From contig NZ_VHKO01000019.1 of NCBI RefSeq assembly GCF_015223435.1, forward strand, positions 1 to 47,405: 47,405 bases of DNA. The letters are read 5' to 3'. The notes under the pieces were generated by a model. The model was not told the DNA's origin. It did no database searches and saw only the letters and a list, made by a program, of their open reading frames with translations. A program made the position numbers and the translations under genes. Position 1 is the first letter of the stretch. Each line of letters begins with the position of its first letter. This document shows positions 1-8,415 of the stretch, piece by piece. The stretch comes from Vibrio hibernica. GTDB lineage: Bacteria; Pseudomonadota; Gammaproteobacteria; Enterobacterales; Vibrionaceae.

Positions 1-43
1 GATCACTTCCAAACACATTTTTGGACAATTTTGAGGTATCGAT

Positions 44-60
44 TTTACTAATTTAGTAAA
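44..60. repeat. 17 bp perfect palindrome
   Basis: TTTACTAATTTAGTAAA is a perfect odd-length palindrome just beyond the attC-like site. It resembles a dimeric-regulator operator, but no gene it could control is visible before the window edge. Confidence 0.4.
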
Positions 61-81
61 TTACGGATTAGTTGATGTGGG

Positions 82-154
82 AAAGTAACGCCTTGCTCAC
101 CGGTAAATTAGGAGCGCAGCGAGTAATTTCTCCGCGTGCAGCAACTTGTTATAC
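82..154 (-). other. attC-like integron recombination site
   Basis: This 73 bp imperfect palindrome has the attC layout. The outer TAAC/GTTA pair (86-89 with 148-151) would be the R box. An unpaired 3-4 nt spacer follows, then a 5 bp pair TTGCT/AGCAA (93-97 with 140-144) as the L box, then a stem CACCGG paired with CCGCGTG with single unpaired bases at 139 and 135, and a further 6 bp pair (105-110 with 124-129) closing a G+C-rich loop. Read on the minus strand it starts TATAACAA and ends GGCGTTA, as Vibrio attC sites do. The extra base falls on the left arm, so the site is oriented as for a minus-strand cassette gene. It begins 18 bp after the stop of the helicase gene, the normal cassette arrangement. 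The fold was made by hand. Confidence 0.7.
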
Positions 155-171
155 GCTTTTGAATCGAAATC

Positions 172-2376
172 TCAAACAAGACTGCCTAATATCCATTGTT
201 TCGTACCCATAGAATTAAAAGCTTTTCTCCCGTACCCCTCGGTTAGCAACTCTTCAGGCAGATACTCATCATACTTTTCAATTAACTTTTGCTGAATGGA
301 AAGTGTTCTCGACAGTTCGGCTTCATTCGGTAATACATCATTTTCTAAATCTATTAAGCAATTTTTTATGTCATCCGCATTCGAATTTTGCACTTCAATA
401 ACCCCAGAAAAATTACTGCATACATATCCACTTCTAATAAGCAAAACAGTAAGCGTGTTAACTACTTTATCGCCCATCCATGAAAAAATATAACAATGCT
501 TGCCGCTTTGATAGATAGGTTGTTTCTCAAGGCTGGCTTCTTTAAAAAGATATGCTCCTTCTTTAAATAGCCGACTTCCGAGATTATCCAAAAAATCTAT
601 TTTCTGGTCGCCAACTTCAATGCGATAGTCACCAGAGCGATAGATACGTAACATCTCTTGTCGAACCCTGTCGTGAATCGACATGCCACTACCGTTAAAT
701 TTAGGGGGTTTACCACCCTTTGTAGAAGTCACGTAGATAACTTTCTTTTCATCGTCAATATCAGTGATCTTCCATCTACGTCCACCAAATATAATGTGTT
801 GATCTTTAAGAATGAGTGAATCAACGGGTAGCGTTCCGAGGGTTTTACTTCCTGCAACAATGCGAAATTCTTCTGGTGTTTTAAAGACAGCATAAAAGGT
901 ATAGGAATTGGTAAGGCGCTCGCCTTCAATTCCCAAAACTAATTCACCGCTATTTAACTGCTGTATCAGTTGAACTGTCCCCATATGGGACAATAATTGT
1001 TTAAAGTGCTGAATTGATATTTCTTTGAACGATCCTTGCTCACATAATAAAGAATAAAGCTGGTCTGCTCTAACGCTTCCCCATTGCGCAATTACAGCAA
1101 GAATCTGGTGTAAAAAGGTAGAGAGATGCATTTGCTTTGTATCTGCCGGTTCAAACCAGTTCTCTACGATGAGTAACCGTATAATTGCTAGTGATTGAAC
1201 CAACTCTAATCTAAGACCATCAACTATATTGGATTTATCACTAAGTTCATTTTCAGCGATAAGCATTCGTAAAATAGATGGTGAATTTCTTCTGCCGGAG
1301 CGACCTAACCGCTGACGTAAACTTGATACAGAATGTGGAGCAGTAACCTGAATAACAGAACTCACTTTCCCAATGTCGATACCTAGCTCTAATGTCATGG
1401 TACAAATAGCAGTAGTTGGCAGTGTTTCCTTTTGCAATCTTGCTTCTAAATCTTCTCGAAGTTCTTTAGCTAATGAGCCATGATGAGGGAAAAATTCATT
1501 CGGTACGACCTGCTGTTCGCATAAGTCACCTAGTTGCGCAGCTATGCTTTCCGTCCGGCTTCGGCTATTCGCAAAAACTAGATGTGAGTCGCCTCTACAA
1601 AGTGTATAAATTTCCTGACAAATCTGCTGTTCGGCGGAGGTTCGTGTTTCATCTGCCATGATGTCTATCGGTTCTAAATATCCTTTAACCTGAACTTTAA
1701 TAATGCTTTGGTACTGACTACTGGTAATGGTTTCACAAGGCAGACTTTTATTCGGCCTGAGAGATAACGGTACTTTTTCAAGCTCTCCGAGTGTCGCACT
1801 TAGCGCAACCCGTGGAATGGGATTAGAGATTCGACCAGTAATATGCTCTAGGCGGGTAAGTAGAGAAAGTAACTGCTGACCTCGCTCTGTTCCGATAAAC
1901 GCATGAAATTCATCAATGACAATATATTTGAGTGAGGTGAAGGATTGCTTAACCCATCCTGGCTCTCTGACTAAGAGTGACTCCAAGGATTCAGGGGTAA
2001 TAAGAAGAATGCCGGAAGGATTATTTCTGGCTTTCTTCTTTTTGGATTGGAGGCTATCACCATGCCACGGCGTAACCTGCATATCGAGCATTTCACTTAA
2101 ACTTTCTAGTCTGCGGTATTGATCGTTAATCAATGCTTTTAAAGGACTGATATACAAAATACCAAAGCCGTTTTCCTCTTCGGCAATTGCACTACATGCT
2201 GGCAGAAAAAAGGCTTCTGTTTTTCCTGCGGCCGTTGATGCGCTAATCAAAACATCTCTGTCACCGGCTAGAATAGGTCCAATTGCCCGTTTTTGTATTT
2301 CTCTTAAATCAGGCCATCCCTGATTAAATAACCATTTTTGTACACGCTTATCAAGGCGCTGATATTCCTCTATCAT
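172..2376 (-). CDS. Lhr-like DEAD/DEAH helicase, BrxHI type
   Basis: A superfamily 2 helicase of 734 aa, expected to unwind or translocate on DNA or RNA using ATP. Visible motifs are motif I STAAGKT (47-53), motif II DEFH (155-158), motif III SAT (193-195) and motif VI QRLGRSGRR (355-363), followed by a long C-terminal region. This matches the Lhr-like helicases called BrxHI in type 2 BREX. It is the last gene of a three-gene minus-strand operon. Its ATG overlaps the stop of the BrxD-like gene by 4 bp (ATGA), indicating translational coupling. No PglX methylase or PglZ gene is nearby, so this is not a standard BREX locus. A role in phage defence is inferred from this partnership; the helicase assignment itself is clear. 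Confidence 0.85.
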   Translation of the reverse strand: MIEEYQRLDKRVQKWLFNQGWPDLREIQKRAIGPILAGDRDVLISASTAAGKTEAFFLPACSAIAEEENGFGILYISPLKALINDQYRRLESLSEMLDMQVTPWHGDSLQSKKKKARNNPSGILLITPESLESLLVREPGWVKQSFTSLKYIVIDEFHAFIGTERGQQLLSLLTRLEHITGRISNPIPRVALSATLGELEKVPLSLRPNKSLPCETITSSQYQSIIKVQVKGYLEPIDIMADETRTSAEQQICQEIYTLCRGDSHLVFANSRSRTESIAAQLGDLCEQQVVPNEFFPHHGSLAKELREDLEARLQKETLPTTAICTMTLELGIDIGKVSSVIQVTAPHSVSSLRQRLGRSGRRNSPSILRMLIAENELSDKSNIVDGLRLELVQSLAIIRLLIVENWFEPADTKQMHLSTFLHQILAVIAQWGSVRADQLYSLLCEQGSFKEISIQHFKQLLSHMGTVQLIQQLNSGELVLGIEGERLTNSYTFYAVFKTPEEFRIVAGSKTLGTLPVDSLILKDQHIIFGGRRWKITDIDDEKKVIYVTSTKGGKPPKFNGSGMSIHDRVRQEMLRIYRSGDYRIEVGDQKIDFLDNLGSRLFKEGAYLFKEASLEKQPIYQSGKHCYIFSWMGDKVVNTLTVLLIRSGYVCSNFSGVIEVQNSNADDIKNCLIDLENDVLPNEAELSRTLSIQQKLIEKYDEYLPEELLTEGYGRKAFNSMGTKQWILGSLV

Positions 2377-3698
2377 AATTTGAAATCAGCTAGTCCATCA
2401 GAATTCAACATTTCGCCTGTCTCTTCATTCACCATAATCTCATCTGTATCACTTGGACGATCATCCTCAATAGCAATGGATTGAACTAACTGTGACCATT
2501 GCATAGAAGGGTTTTGGTCTAGTACTGCCAGCATATCCAAAAACGCTTTGATGGTATTTCTCGGTGTTCGAAAATAGGCATCCCCAATAGTCTGACTGCA
2601 ATGATGAAGAAATGATTTTAGTGCATCATCTGGAACGAGATATTTTGATGTGTCACCCTCGGCAAATACATGACGCAGGTTCTTCAGGAGAATATAAAGC
2701 TCTTCTGGTGTTAAGCTCGCTAGATGTAATGCTGGAGATGAATAATCAATAACACCTGCACGTTGCGCAAAGCTATTTTCAGCTAAACGGGATTGCAGTG
2801 CTTCATAGCTATATAATCCTCTGCGTGGATCTAATAAAAACTCCGGTGTTCCACCCAATAACAATCCAAGATATTCAGCCGACCCCTGAAGGCAATCGTT
2901 GAGCATCCGAAGAATCTGCTCATAGTTAGATGTACGTGCTTGTGTACTGCTTAATTTATAAAGATTGACCATCTCATCAAGGTTAACAAGCAAACCTTCA
3001 TAACCCGCTTGACGAACAAATAGGCTCATAAGCTTTAACGCATCGTAAAACGAGTTATCTGAAATAATTGTTCTGACATCAAGATCCCTTCTCGCATCTG
3101 TCTTAGTAGTGTATTCAGCACGTAACCAACGAATGGCATTTGATTTTAACTCTTCATTATCCTGCTCATGACCATTCCAGTAAGCATCAATGACTTTTGC
3201 AAAATCATATCCGCCAACCAATTCTGACAAGGACGCCAGTTTTTGATGTATTACTGTTGAAACATCAATGTTCTTTTCATCTGCTTCTTTACGAGCCTGA
3301 GTTACAAAACGCTCTACAACACTAGCTAAAGCATTTCCATCCGGTTTATTACGGGTAGCCAGATTCCTCATAAGCTCGGAATAAAGATTACGTGCCTGCC
3401 CTGAAGAGGCGTGCACACGCCGATCCGGCGAAAGATCCGCATTGACCGTAACCAGTTTTTTTTCAAGAGCAATAGAACGTACCACACTCAAAAAAAATGT
3501 TTTTCCTGATCCATAATCACCAATGATGAGCCTGAATGCTGCGCCGCCTTGAGAGATTCTTTCAATGTCCTTATACAACGCTTTGACTTCATTGCTTCGC
3601 CCTACCTGAATATGCTGAATCCCAATTTTAGGGGTCACGCCTGACTTCAATGATTGAATGATTGCGTCACGTTCTTTTAATCGGATACGTTTTTCCAT
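2373..3698 (-). CDS. BrxD-like P-loop ATPase (DUF2791 family)
   Basis: A 441 aa AAA+/STAND-like ATPase. Walker A is GDYGSGKT (60-67) and Walker B is LLVNLDEM with D241-E242. The N-terminal segment with IGIQHIQVGR ahead of the P-loop, and the overall length, fit the BREX ATP-binding protein BrxD (DUF2791). It is the middle gene of the operon: it starts 4 bp after the TerB-domain gene stops and overlaps the helicase start by 4 bp. BrxD proteins accompany BrxHI in type 2 BREX and also occur in Ter-associated gene clusters. It probably acts as the ATP-driven switch or loader for the helicase, but that role is inferred from the pairing, not from motifs. Confidence 0.8.
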   Translation of the reverse strand: MEKRIRLKERDAIIQSLKSGVTPKIGIQHIQVGRSNEVKALYKDIERISQGGAAFRLIIGDYGSGKTFFLSVVRSIALEKKLVTVNADLSPDRRVHASSGQARNLYSELMRNLATRNKPDGNALASVVERFVTQARKEADEKNIDVSTVIHQKLASLSELVGGYDFAKVIDAYWNGHEQDNEELKSNAIRWLRAEYTTKTDARRDLDVRTIISDNSFYDALKLMSLFVRQAGYEGLLVNLDEMVNLYKLSSTQARTSNYEQILRMLNDCLQGSAEYLGLLLGGTPEFLLDPRRGLYSYEALQSRLAENSFAQRAGVIDYSSPALHLASLTPEELYILLKNLRHVFAEGDTSKYLVPDDALKSFLHHCSQTIGDAYFRTPRNTIKAFLDMLAVLDQNPSMQWSQLVQSIAIEDDRPSDTDEIMVNEETGEMLNSDGLADFKL

Positions 3699-3702
3699 AG
3701 GT

Positions 3703-5979
3703 TTAACCTTCTATCTCTTCTACGATTTCCTGATCGACATAAATAGCGTCACCGTCCTCTTCAAGTACAGCTGCATCCACTTTTTCAAATGACCAGTCAT
3801 TAATAGTTTCCAATGCTCCGCTAACCATTAGGCCATAATCACGGCATAGTGCTTCCACTTCTTCACGAGCCCATTTATCTTTTCGTATCAAACTTTCAAA
3901 TAAAGCATAATGCGGTTTATCAATTCCGGCTTCTTCCTCTACTACAGAGTTATCCATAGCTGAGTCATCAGACTCTTCTTCGGGTGAGTCTTCCACAAAT
4001 ATAGCGCCTAACATGCTTTGTACATCTTTGGTTTCAGATTCATGTATTGCGAGGATACTTTCATCAAGTTGGAATGTAGTGGAAGCTGGCGAAATAGTTT
4101 CTGATTGAGGGTTGACGGGTCGTACTCCCACTTTACTTGATGACATTCTATGAATGTCTCCAGTAACAAGGGCTTTATCTAGTCCTAGTAAGGTGTAGAG
4201 CTTTTCAAGCTGTTTGATTTCTCCCGGATCAATTTTTCCATCAGCCATCGCAACACTGACCAATATGCGGCTAACAGCAGCTTTTTCTGTTTTTCCGAGC
4301 AGTTCCACTCTGGCTTTTAAACCCGTGACATTTGAAGGTGTATTAAGTCTCCATACCAGATAGGCATGTAGTGATCGTTTCTCGGTAGGCGATAAATTAG
4401 TATCGTGGTCAATGAGTTGGGTGAATAAATGTAATTCCGCCTGATCCACATGTGAATCAATCGTGGCAACCATAGCTCCTAGACGCAGTGCCATTCCCAT
4501 TTCACTAAATGCTTTGGAGGGCTCAAAGTATTTACCATGTCCTTCATAAAATAGAACCAGCTTACCATCTACGCTTATTTTAGCATGGTGGTAACGTGTA
4601 TCGGGTGCTATGCCGTAACCGGCTTTTTGTGCAAGATTCTGAATTAACTCAGCTTCCTTTTTGTTGATCTTGGCAGGTAAAGGTGATTTGGTATATATCC
4701 AGAACGCCTCGACATTCACCAGACCGTTCTTTGTTGATATGGCATCATCCGCCCATTTCTTAAACTTCCCTAATCCTAGAGTAGCGCCCATATCACCAAG
4801 ATCGTCTGGCAGTAACAGTACGGCTTCAATATCTGTGCGGGACGTATCGGGCTTAGCAAGATAGCGACTATAAGCATCTAATTCGGCCGTACATTCATCT
4901 GCAATGGCAATAAGTTTATTTACAGGGCCTTTCAAGTTACTTGGGTCGGGAAGATCCTGTTGAGGAAACGATATACCACGTAAGGAAGAACTAGCGGGAT
5001 GATACTCAATCTTTAATCGTGTTTTATTGGGTTTGACGACAATGCCGTCCCCATATTTTTTGCTATAAAGGCGTGTAAACATTTGGCTGAATTCATAGCC
5101 ACAACGCCGCGCCGGTTTCTTCAGATTATAATCCGGATAAAACCGAATCCATGCCAATGCCAATTCAGCTGAAACCGGCTTTCCTTCATTTACCGTAGTG
5201 GCAAGGCGATGTCTGAATAACAGTGAATCTCTTTGAGGTGTTTTTTCAAATTCTGGATTTGATACTACGTGAGGTCGTAATAGACACATAATCTCTAGAA
5301 GACGAGTGGAATAATTTGAAAATGAACGACTATTGCCGTAAATCCCTTTTAATCGCAAAATTTCGTCAAACAACGATTTGAATTCAGTGTCATCCACTGC
5401 CTGTTTAATTGAATCAACAGTAATGCGCCTTTCAAGACCATAGAAATAAATAAACACATAACCCAAAGGTGTCTCTGGATCACTTCTATTGCCGGATAGC
5501 CAACTAAGGAAAGCACCACGCCCTTTAGGTGTGAGCGAGATAAATTTAGGCCAATATCCTAAACTTTCATCTTCATAACTTGAAGGCTTGTTTTCAATTT
5601 TTAGCGAATCATCAACTAATGAGGCTTCCGTTCCATATTCATCAAATGAACTGAGCTTTCCACCAAAATAAAAATTACCACCCGTAAATATTTGTCCCTT
5701 TATGGTGATGGATTGACCGGATTTTATCCATTTCCCCGGCGTTTTGTTTTTGCTTTTTTCTTCTTCATAGCCATAAGAAATGCTGAAGGTGGCTAGATCG
5801 CCGCCATCATCACGATTACTGTTCGCAACCACCCGATTACTTGTAGTCATAGTTACACGAATTTCATTTTCGGAACTTGATCTATCATTCTTATGAGCTT
5901 GCTGTTTTGAGGATGTTGCCATTGCTTTTATGACGTAGTACAAAATTACTGCGCCTCCTACTAATAACCAAAATCCCAT
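3703..5979 (-). CDS. Membrane-anchored TerB-N/TerB/TerB-C domain protein
   Basis: This 758 aa protein starts with one hydrophobic segment (about residues 3-20, LLVGGAVILYYVIKAMA) that should anchor it in the inner membrane. A low-complexity linker and a TerB-N-like domain follow (IYGNSR and neighbouring basic motifs through roughly 450). A TerB-like helical domain at about 555-620 contains a metal-site-like segment, MADGKIDPGEIKQLEKLY. After an acidic linker comes a TerB-C-like tail (about 690-758). TerB-N/TerB-C proteins linked to P-loop ATPases and Lhr helicases were described in comparative genomics of tellurite-resistance (Ter) stress and defence systems. It is the first gene of the operon, so it may be the membrane-bound sensor or scaffold. 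Domain edges are approximate. Confidence 0.75.
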   Translation of the reverse strand: MGFWLLVGGAVILYYVIKAMATSSKQQAHKNDRSSSENEIRVTMTTSNRVVANSNRDDGGDLATFSISYGYEEEKSKNKTPGKWIKSGQSITIKGQIFTGGNFYFGGKLSSFDEYGTEASLVDDSLKIENKPSSYEDESLGYWPKFISLTPKGRGAFLSWLSGNRSDPETPLGYVFIYFYGLERRITVDSIKQAVDDTEFKSLFDEILRLKGIYGNSRSFSNYSTRLLEIMCLLRPHVVSNPEFEKTPQRDSLLFRHRLATTVNEGKPVSAELALAWIRFYPDYNLKKPARRCGYEFSQMFTRLYSKKYGDGIVVKPNKTRLKIEYHPASSSLRGISFPQQDLPDPSNLKGPVNKLIAIADECTAELDAYSRYLAKPDTSRTDIEAVLLLPDDLGDMGATLGLGKFKKWADDAISTKNGLVNVEAFWIYTKSPLPAKINKKEAELIQNLAQKAGYGIAPDTRYHHAKISVDGKLVLFYEGHGKYFEPSKAFSEMGMALRLGAMVATIDSHVDQAELHLFTQLIDHDTNLSPTEKRSLHAYLVWRLNTPSNVTGLKARVELLGKTEKAAVSRILVSVAMADGKIDPGEIKQLEKLYTLLGLDKALVTGDIHRMSSSKVGVRPVNPQSETISPASTTFQLDESILAIHESETKDVQSMLGAIFVEDSPEEESDDSAMDNSVVEEEAGIDKPHYALFESLIRKDKWAREEVEALCRDYGLMVSGALETINDWSFEKVDAAVLEEDGDAIYVDQEIVEEIEG

Positions 5980-6536
5980 ACTCGCCTCAGTTGTTATTTT
6001 TTGGGGATTGCACAGCCGTTTCAGCTGCCGTGTAACAGTGTATTAACAAGAAACTTAAATAAACCCGAAGGGATTTTATACACGATCGCTGCTAATCAAT
6101 TCATTTATTACTATAAGATACTCTAACAACGGTTTTTTAAAAGCATTTAGCCGATTTTATGCGATGGAGAAAGCGAGAATTGGGGTTAGCGAGCTAGTTG
6201 TGACAGGGATGAACTTTCAATATTTATACATTATTGTTAATTAACAATGTTTTATAATGAAATCTGTCAAATCACATCTAAGCATAAGTTCTCGCTTTCA
6301 CACAAAACCGCTTATTACTAAAAAATCGAATTATAACTGTATAGACATACAGAACGAGACAGAAGACGATTTACCTTTCAGAAGAATACTTAATGTATTG
6401 AGAAAAATTTCAGTCCTAACTAAGAATGTGGCAGCTCTGTGCTAGCCACATCAGCTAACTCGAAGATGGACATAAACGAATTAGTGTTTTTTCTAATTTA
6501 GGAAAATATGGATAACTTTAAGTATTGCAATGAACT
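5980..6536. other. 557 bp intergenic region, no gene recognised
   Basis: No convincing coding region was found. The segment should contain the promoter of the three-gene TerB operon, which reads leftward. It includes a perfect 16 bp palindrome, ATTGTTAATTAACAAT, at 6233-6248 and a short hairpin with TGTGGC/GCCACA arms around 6427-6448. On the minus strand close to the operon there are GTTAATAC and GTTACAC, which could be relics of an integron cassette boundary, but no palindromic attC partner is visible here. Confidence 0.5.
6233..6248. promoter_or_regulatory. 16 bp perfect palindrome, possible operator
   Basis: ATTGTTAATTAACAAT is perfectly self-complementary and lies in A+T-rich non-coding DNA upstream of the TerB operon. 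It could be a repressor site or a chance A+T palindrome. No matching second copy was noticed in the window. Confidence 0.3.
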
Positions 6537-6725
6537 TCACTTGCCTTGCCCTTTTTTAATTTGTGATAACCTATTTGGGAGTTCTTTCTTTAGGATATTC
6601 AGATTATAAGGTTTCAATACTTTCCATTTTTTACATTCTTCCCGTGTTCTTCCACATCCCAAACACCAGCCTTTACATGTTGAGAAATCACAGACATCGA
6701 TGCAAGGATTTTTCTGCTTTTTCAT
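6537..6725 (-). CDS. DUF1289 small cysteine-rich protein
   Basis: A 62 aa protein starting MKKQKNPCIDVC. I preferred this ATG to the one 10 codons upstream because the DUF1289 family starts shortly before the NPCxxxC motif. The cysteine pattern PCIDVC, then CKGWCLGCGR and EECKKW, is the family signature and probably binds a metal or a small Fe-S centre. Function is unknown. It lies 89 bp downstream of rcnA on the same strand, so it may be co-transcribed with the metal-efflux gene. Whether that is functional linkage or simple cargo proximity cannot be told. Confidence 0.75.
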   Translation of the reverse strand: MKKQKNPCIDVCDFSTCKGWCLGCGRTREECKKWKVLKPYNLNILKKELPNRLSQIKKGQGK

Positions 6726-6814
6726 AGCGTTAAGCTCACAGTGAAAATACACCATTCGACATATTTATAAAAAATTGCCCCTACGTTATCAATTCCATAG
6801 AGGCTATAACTTAC

Positions 6815-7897
6815 TTAATTCATCAATGAAGAATAGCCATGAATGCCCATATACAAACCTACTGCTATAATCAATATTCCCGACAAATAGGGGGCTCGAC
6901 GCGCTAAATCATTCAGACCACTCCATTTAGATGTCGCTTTTTGCACACCGATCGCTGCCACAACACCAACGGTTACTAAGGTCAATGCAAGACCAATACT
7001 AAAAGATACAACCAAGGTCGCACCAAGTGCCATTTCCTTAAGTTGTAAACAGATAAGTAAAACCGTGACCGCTGCTGGGCATGGAATCAAGCCACCGGTT
7101 AAACCAAAGAGAAGTATTTGCCCATTGGTCACACTTTTGTTTTCAAAGCGTTTTTGAATATCTTGAGCATGGGCAAGTTCATGTGCATCTTGATATTCCT
7201 TTGTTTCAGCTTCACTATGTGGATGAGCTTCAGAATTAAAATGTACAGCAAAATCATGAGAATGATCGTGATGTCCAATACTCACTATAATTGAAAAACT
7301 ATCAAAAGATTCAATACAAGAGACTGACTCCAAGTATCCTTCACGTTCAACAAAATGATAAGTCTCAGTTGGTTGACCATTTATGTTTGGAACTGAAATG
7401 TTAACGCTTTCCGCCGTTAAAGGTTTACCGTCGAGTGTTCGCAAATGAAAGCGTTGACGATCCTCTTCCTCAACAATAGAGAGTGAAATGTGCCCATGAC
7501 CTGTATCGACAACTTGGGTAGTCCATTCTTGATCATGATGATGAGCTTCATGCCAAGCACGCTCTTCTCTCCATGTTCTCCAAAACATCCACAAACCCGT
7601 TGAAGCAATAATGGCACCCGATACCAGTTGCATCCATGGCTCAGTCGCTTCAGCCGTAAACTTCTGACTAATGTACATACCGCCAAAGGCTATTAGCCAT
7701 ACAATTGCTGTATGTGAAAGTGTCGCAGCTAATCCTAACATTACTGCCTGCTTAACCGTTCCTTTCACTGCAATAATAAAGGCTGCCATCATTGTTTTAG
7801 AATGTCCGGGCTCTAAACCATGCAAAGCGCCAAGTAAGATGGCACTAGGAATAAAAAACCACCCGTTGCCTTGCTGTAGTAATGCGACAAAATCCAT
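6815..7897 (-). CDS. rcnA: Nickel/cobalt efflux protein RcnA
   Basis: This 360 aa inner-membrane exporter of the NicO/RcnA family expels Ni(II) and Co(II). The first half has the signature HGLEPGHSK near residues 26-34. The second half has the GGLIPCPAA motif followed by hydrophobic helices. Between them is a long histidine-rich soluble loop (about 115-255) with clusters such as HEAHHHD and GHHDHSHD, likely to gather metal. The protein is longer than E. coli RcnA (274 aa as I recall) because of this loop. It is divergent from rcnR across a 132 bp region with two RcnR operators, so metal-induced derepression is expected. It lies inside the transposon, making it a metal-resistance cargo. Confidence 0.9.
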   Translation of the reverse strand: MDFVALLQQGNGWFFIPSAILLGALHGLEPGHSKTMMAAFIIAVKGTVKQAVMLGLAATLSHTAIVWLIAFGGMYISQKFTAEATEPWMQLVSGAIIASTGLWMFWRTWREERAWHEAHHHDQEWTTQVVDTGHGHISLSIVEEEDRQRFHLRTLDGKPLTAESVNISVPNINGQPTETYHFVEREGYLESVSCIESFDSFSIIVSIGHHDHSHDFAVHFNSEAHPHSEAETKEYQDAHELAHAQDIQKRFENKSVTNGQILLFGLTGGLIPCPAAVTVLLICLQLKEMALGATLVVSFSIGLALTLVTVGVVAAIGVQKATSKWSGLNDLARRAPYLSGILIIAVGLYMGIHGYSSLMN

Positions 7898-7934
7898 TTT
7901 TATTCTCTGTGGGTTATTTTAACTACTTTAAATC

Positions 7935-7970
7935 ATACTCCCCCCCAGTATTAAATACTACCCCCTAGTA
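7935..7970. promoter_or_regulatory. Two RcnR operators in the rcnA-rcnR intergenic region
   Basis: Two C-tracts flanked by inverted TACT/AGTA repeats lie side by side. Site 1 (7936-7950) is TACT, seven C, AGTA. Site 2 (7956-7970) is TACT-ACCCCCT-AGTA. The E. coli RcnR recognition sequence is TACT-G6-N-AGTA, so both match on the minus strand. A TATAAT -10-like box for rcnR (7969-7974) overlaps the edge of site 2. This predicts that RcnR represses both divergent genes until it binds Ni or Co. Confidence 0.85.
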
Positions 7971-8029
7971 TAATGTTAGTGCTACATTATGGTTAGAATC
8001 GCTCACCTGTAATGATAAGAAGACAAGCT

Positions 8030-8302
8030 ATGTCACATACAACCAAAGATCAGAAAAAGCTCAACGCTCGTGTAAGCAAAATACAAGGTCAGGTAAATGG
8101 GCTAAAAAAAATGCTAGAACAAGAGCATGAATGCCAAGATGTTTTACAACAGATAGCAGCGATTCGCGGGGCTGTGAATGGCTTGATGAGAGAAGTAATT
8201 AAAGGACATTTGCTCGAGCATGTTGTACTCGAAGATGATAAAGAACAACGTGAAGTCGACATGCAAGTGGTACTTAAAGTTCTAGATTCTTATATTAAGT
8301 AA
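8030..8302 (+). CDS. rcnR: Ni/Co-responsive repressor RcnR
   Basis: A 90 aa repressor of the CsoR/RcnR family that releases DNA when it binds Ni(II) or Co(II). I chose the start [10 protein letters not shown], six codons after the first possible ATG at 8012, because it matches the E. coli RcnR N-terminus, where the amino terminus and His3 are metal ligands. Also visible are the conserved Cys in EHECQDVLQ, the block [21 protein letters not shown] with the other ligand histidines, and the tail [11 protein letters not shown]. The protein is near-identical in plan to E. coli RcnR. It is divergent from rcnA and probably represses itself through the two sites in between. Confidence 0.95.
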   Translation: MSHTTKDQKKLNARVSKIQGQVNGLKKMLEQEHECQDVLQQIAAIRGAVNGLMREVIKGHLLEHVVLEDDKEQREVDMQVVLKVLDSYIK

Positions 8303-8320
8303 GTATTTTGGAAAAAAATG

Positions 8321-8342
8321 TTTTAGGGTAGCTACTCTAAAA
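8321..8342. repeat. 22 bp near-perfect palindrome after rcnR
   Basis: TTTTAGGGTAGCTACTCTAAAA is a palindrome with a single mismatched pair, 18 bp after the rcnR stop. With no loop and no T-run of usual length, it is a poor terminator as DNA, but the RNA could form a small hairpin flanked by U and A runs. Either a weak bidirectional terminator or a protein site is possible. Confidence 0.4.
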
Positions 8343-8415
8343 AGCTCATTTCAGATTAGAAAATATATGGAAAAAGTGAACCACTGACTATTTTGAAAAT
8401 TGAAGTCTTAAATGA

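Noticed and set aside
1..171. Left end of the Tn7-like element
   Set aside because: No copy of the TTTGCCCG motif and no TGT terminus with repeats; the segment instead folds as an attC-like site.
172..5979. Complete BREX type 2 system
   Set aside because: Only BrxD- and BrxHI-like genes are present; PglX, PglZ, PglW and PglY are absent from the window.
7417..7922. Alternative-frame ORFs inside rcnA (7417-7686 minus, 7671-7922 plus)
   Set aside because: They overlap the clear rcnA coding frame and show no family features.
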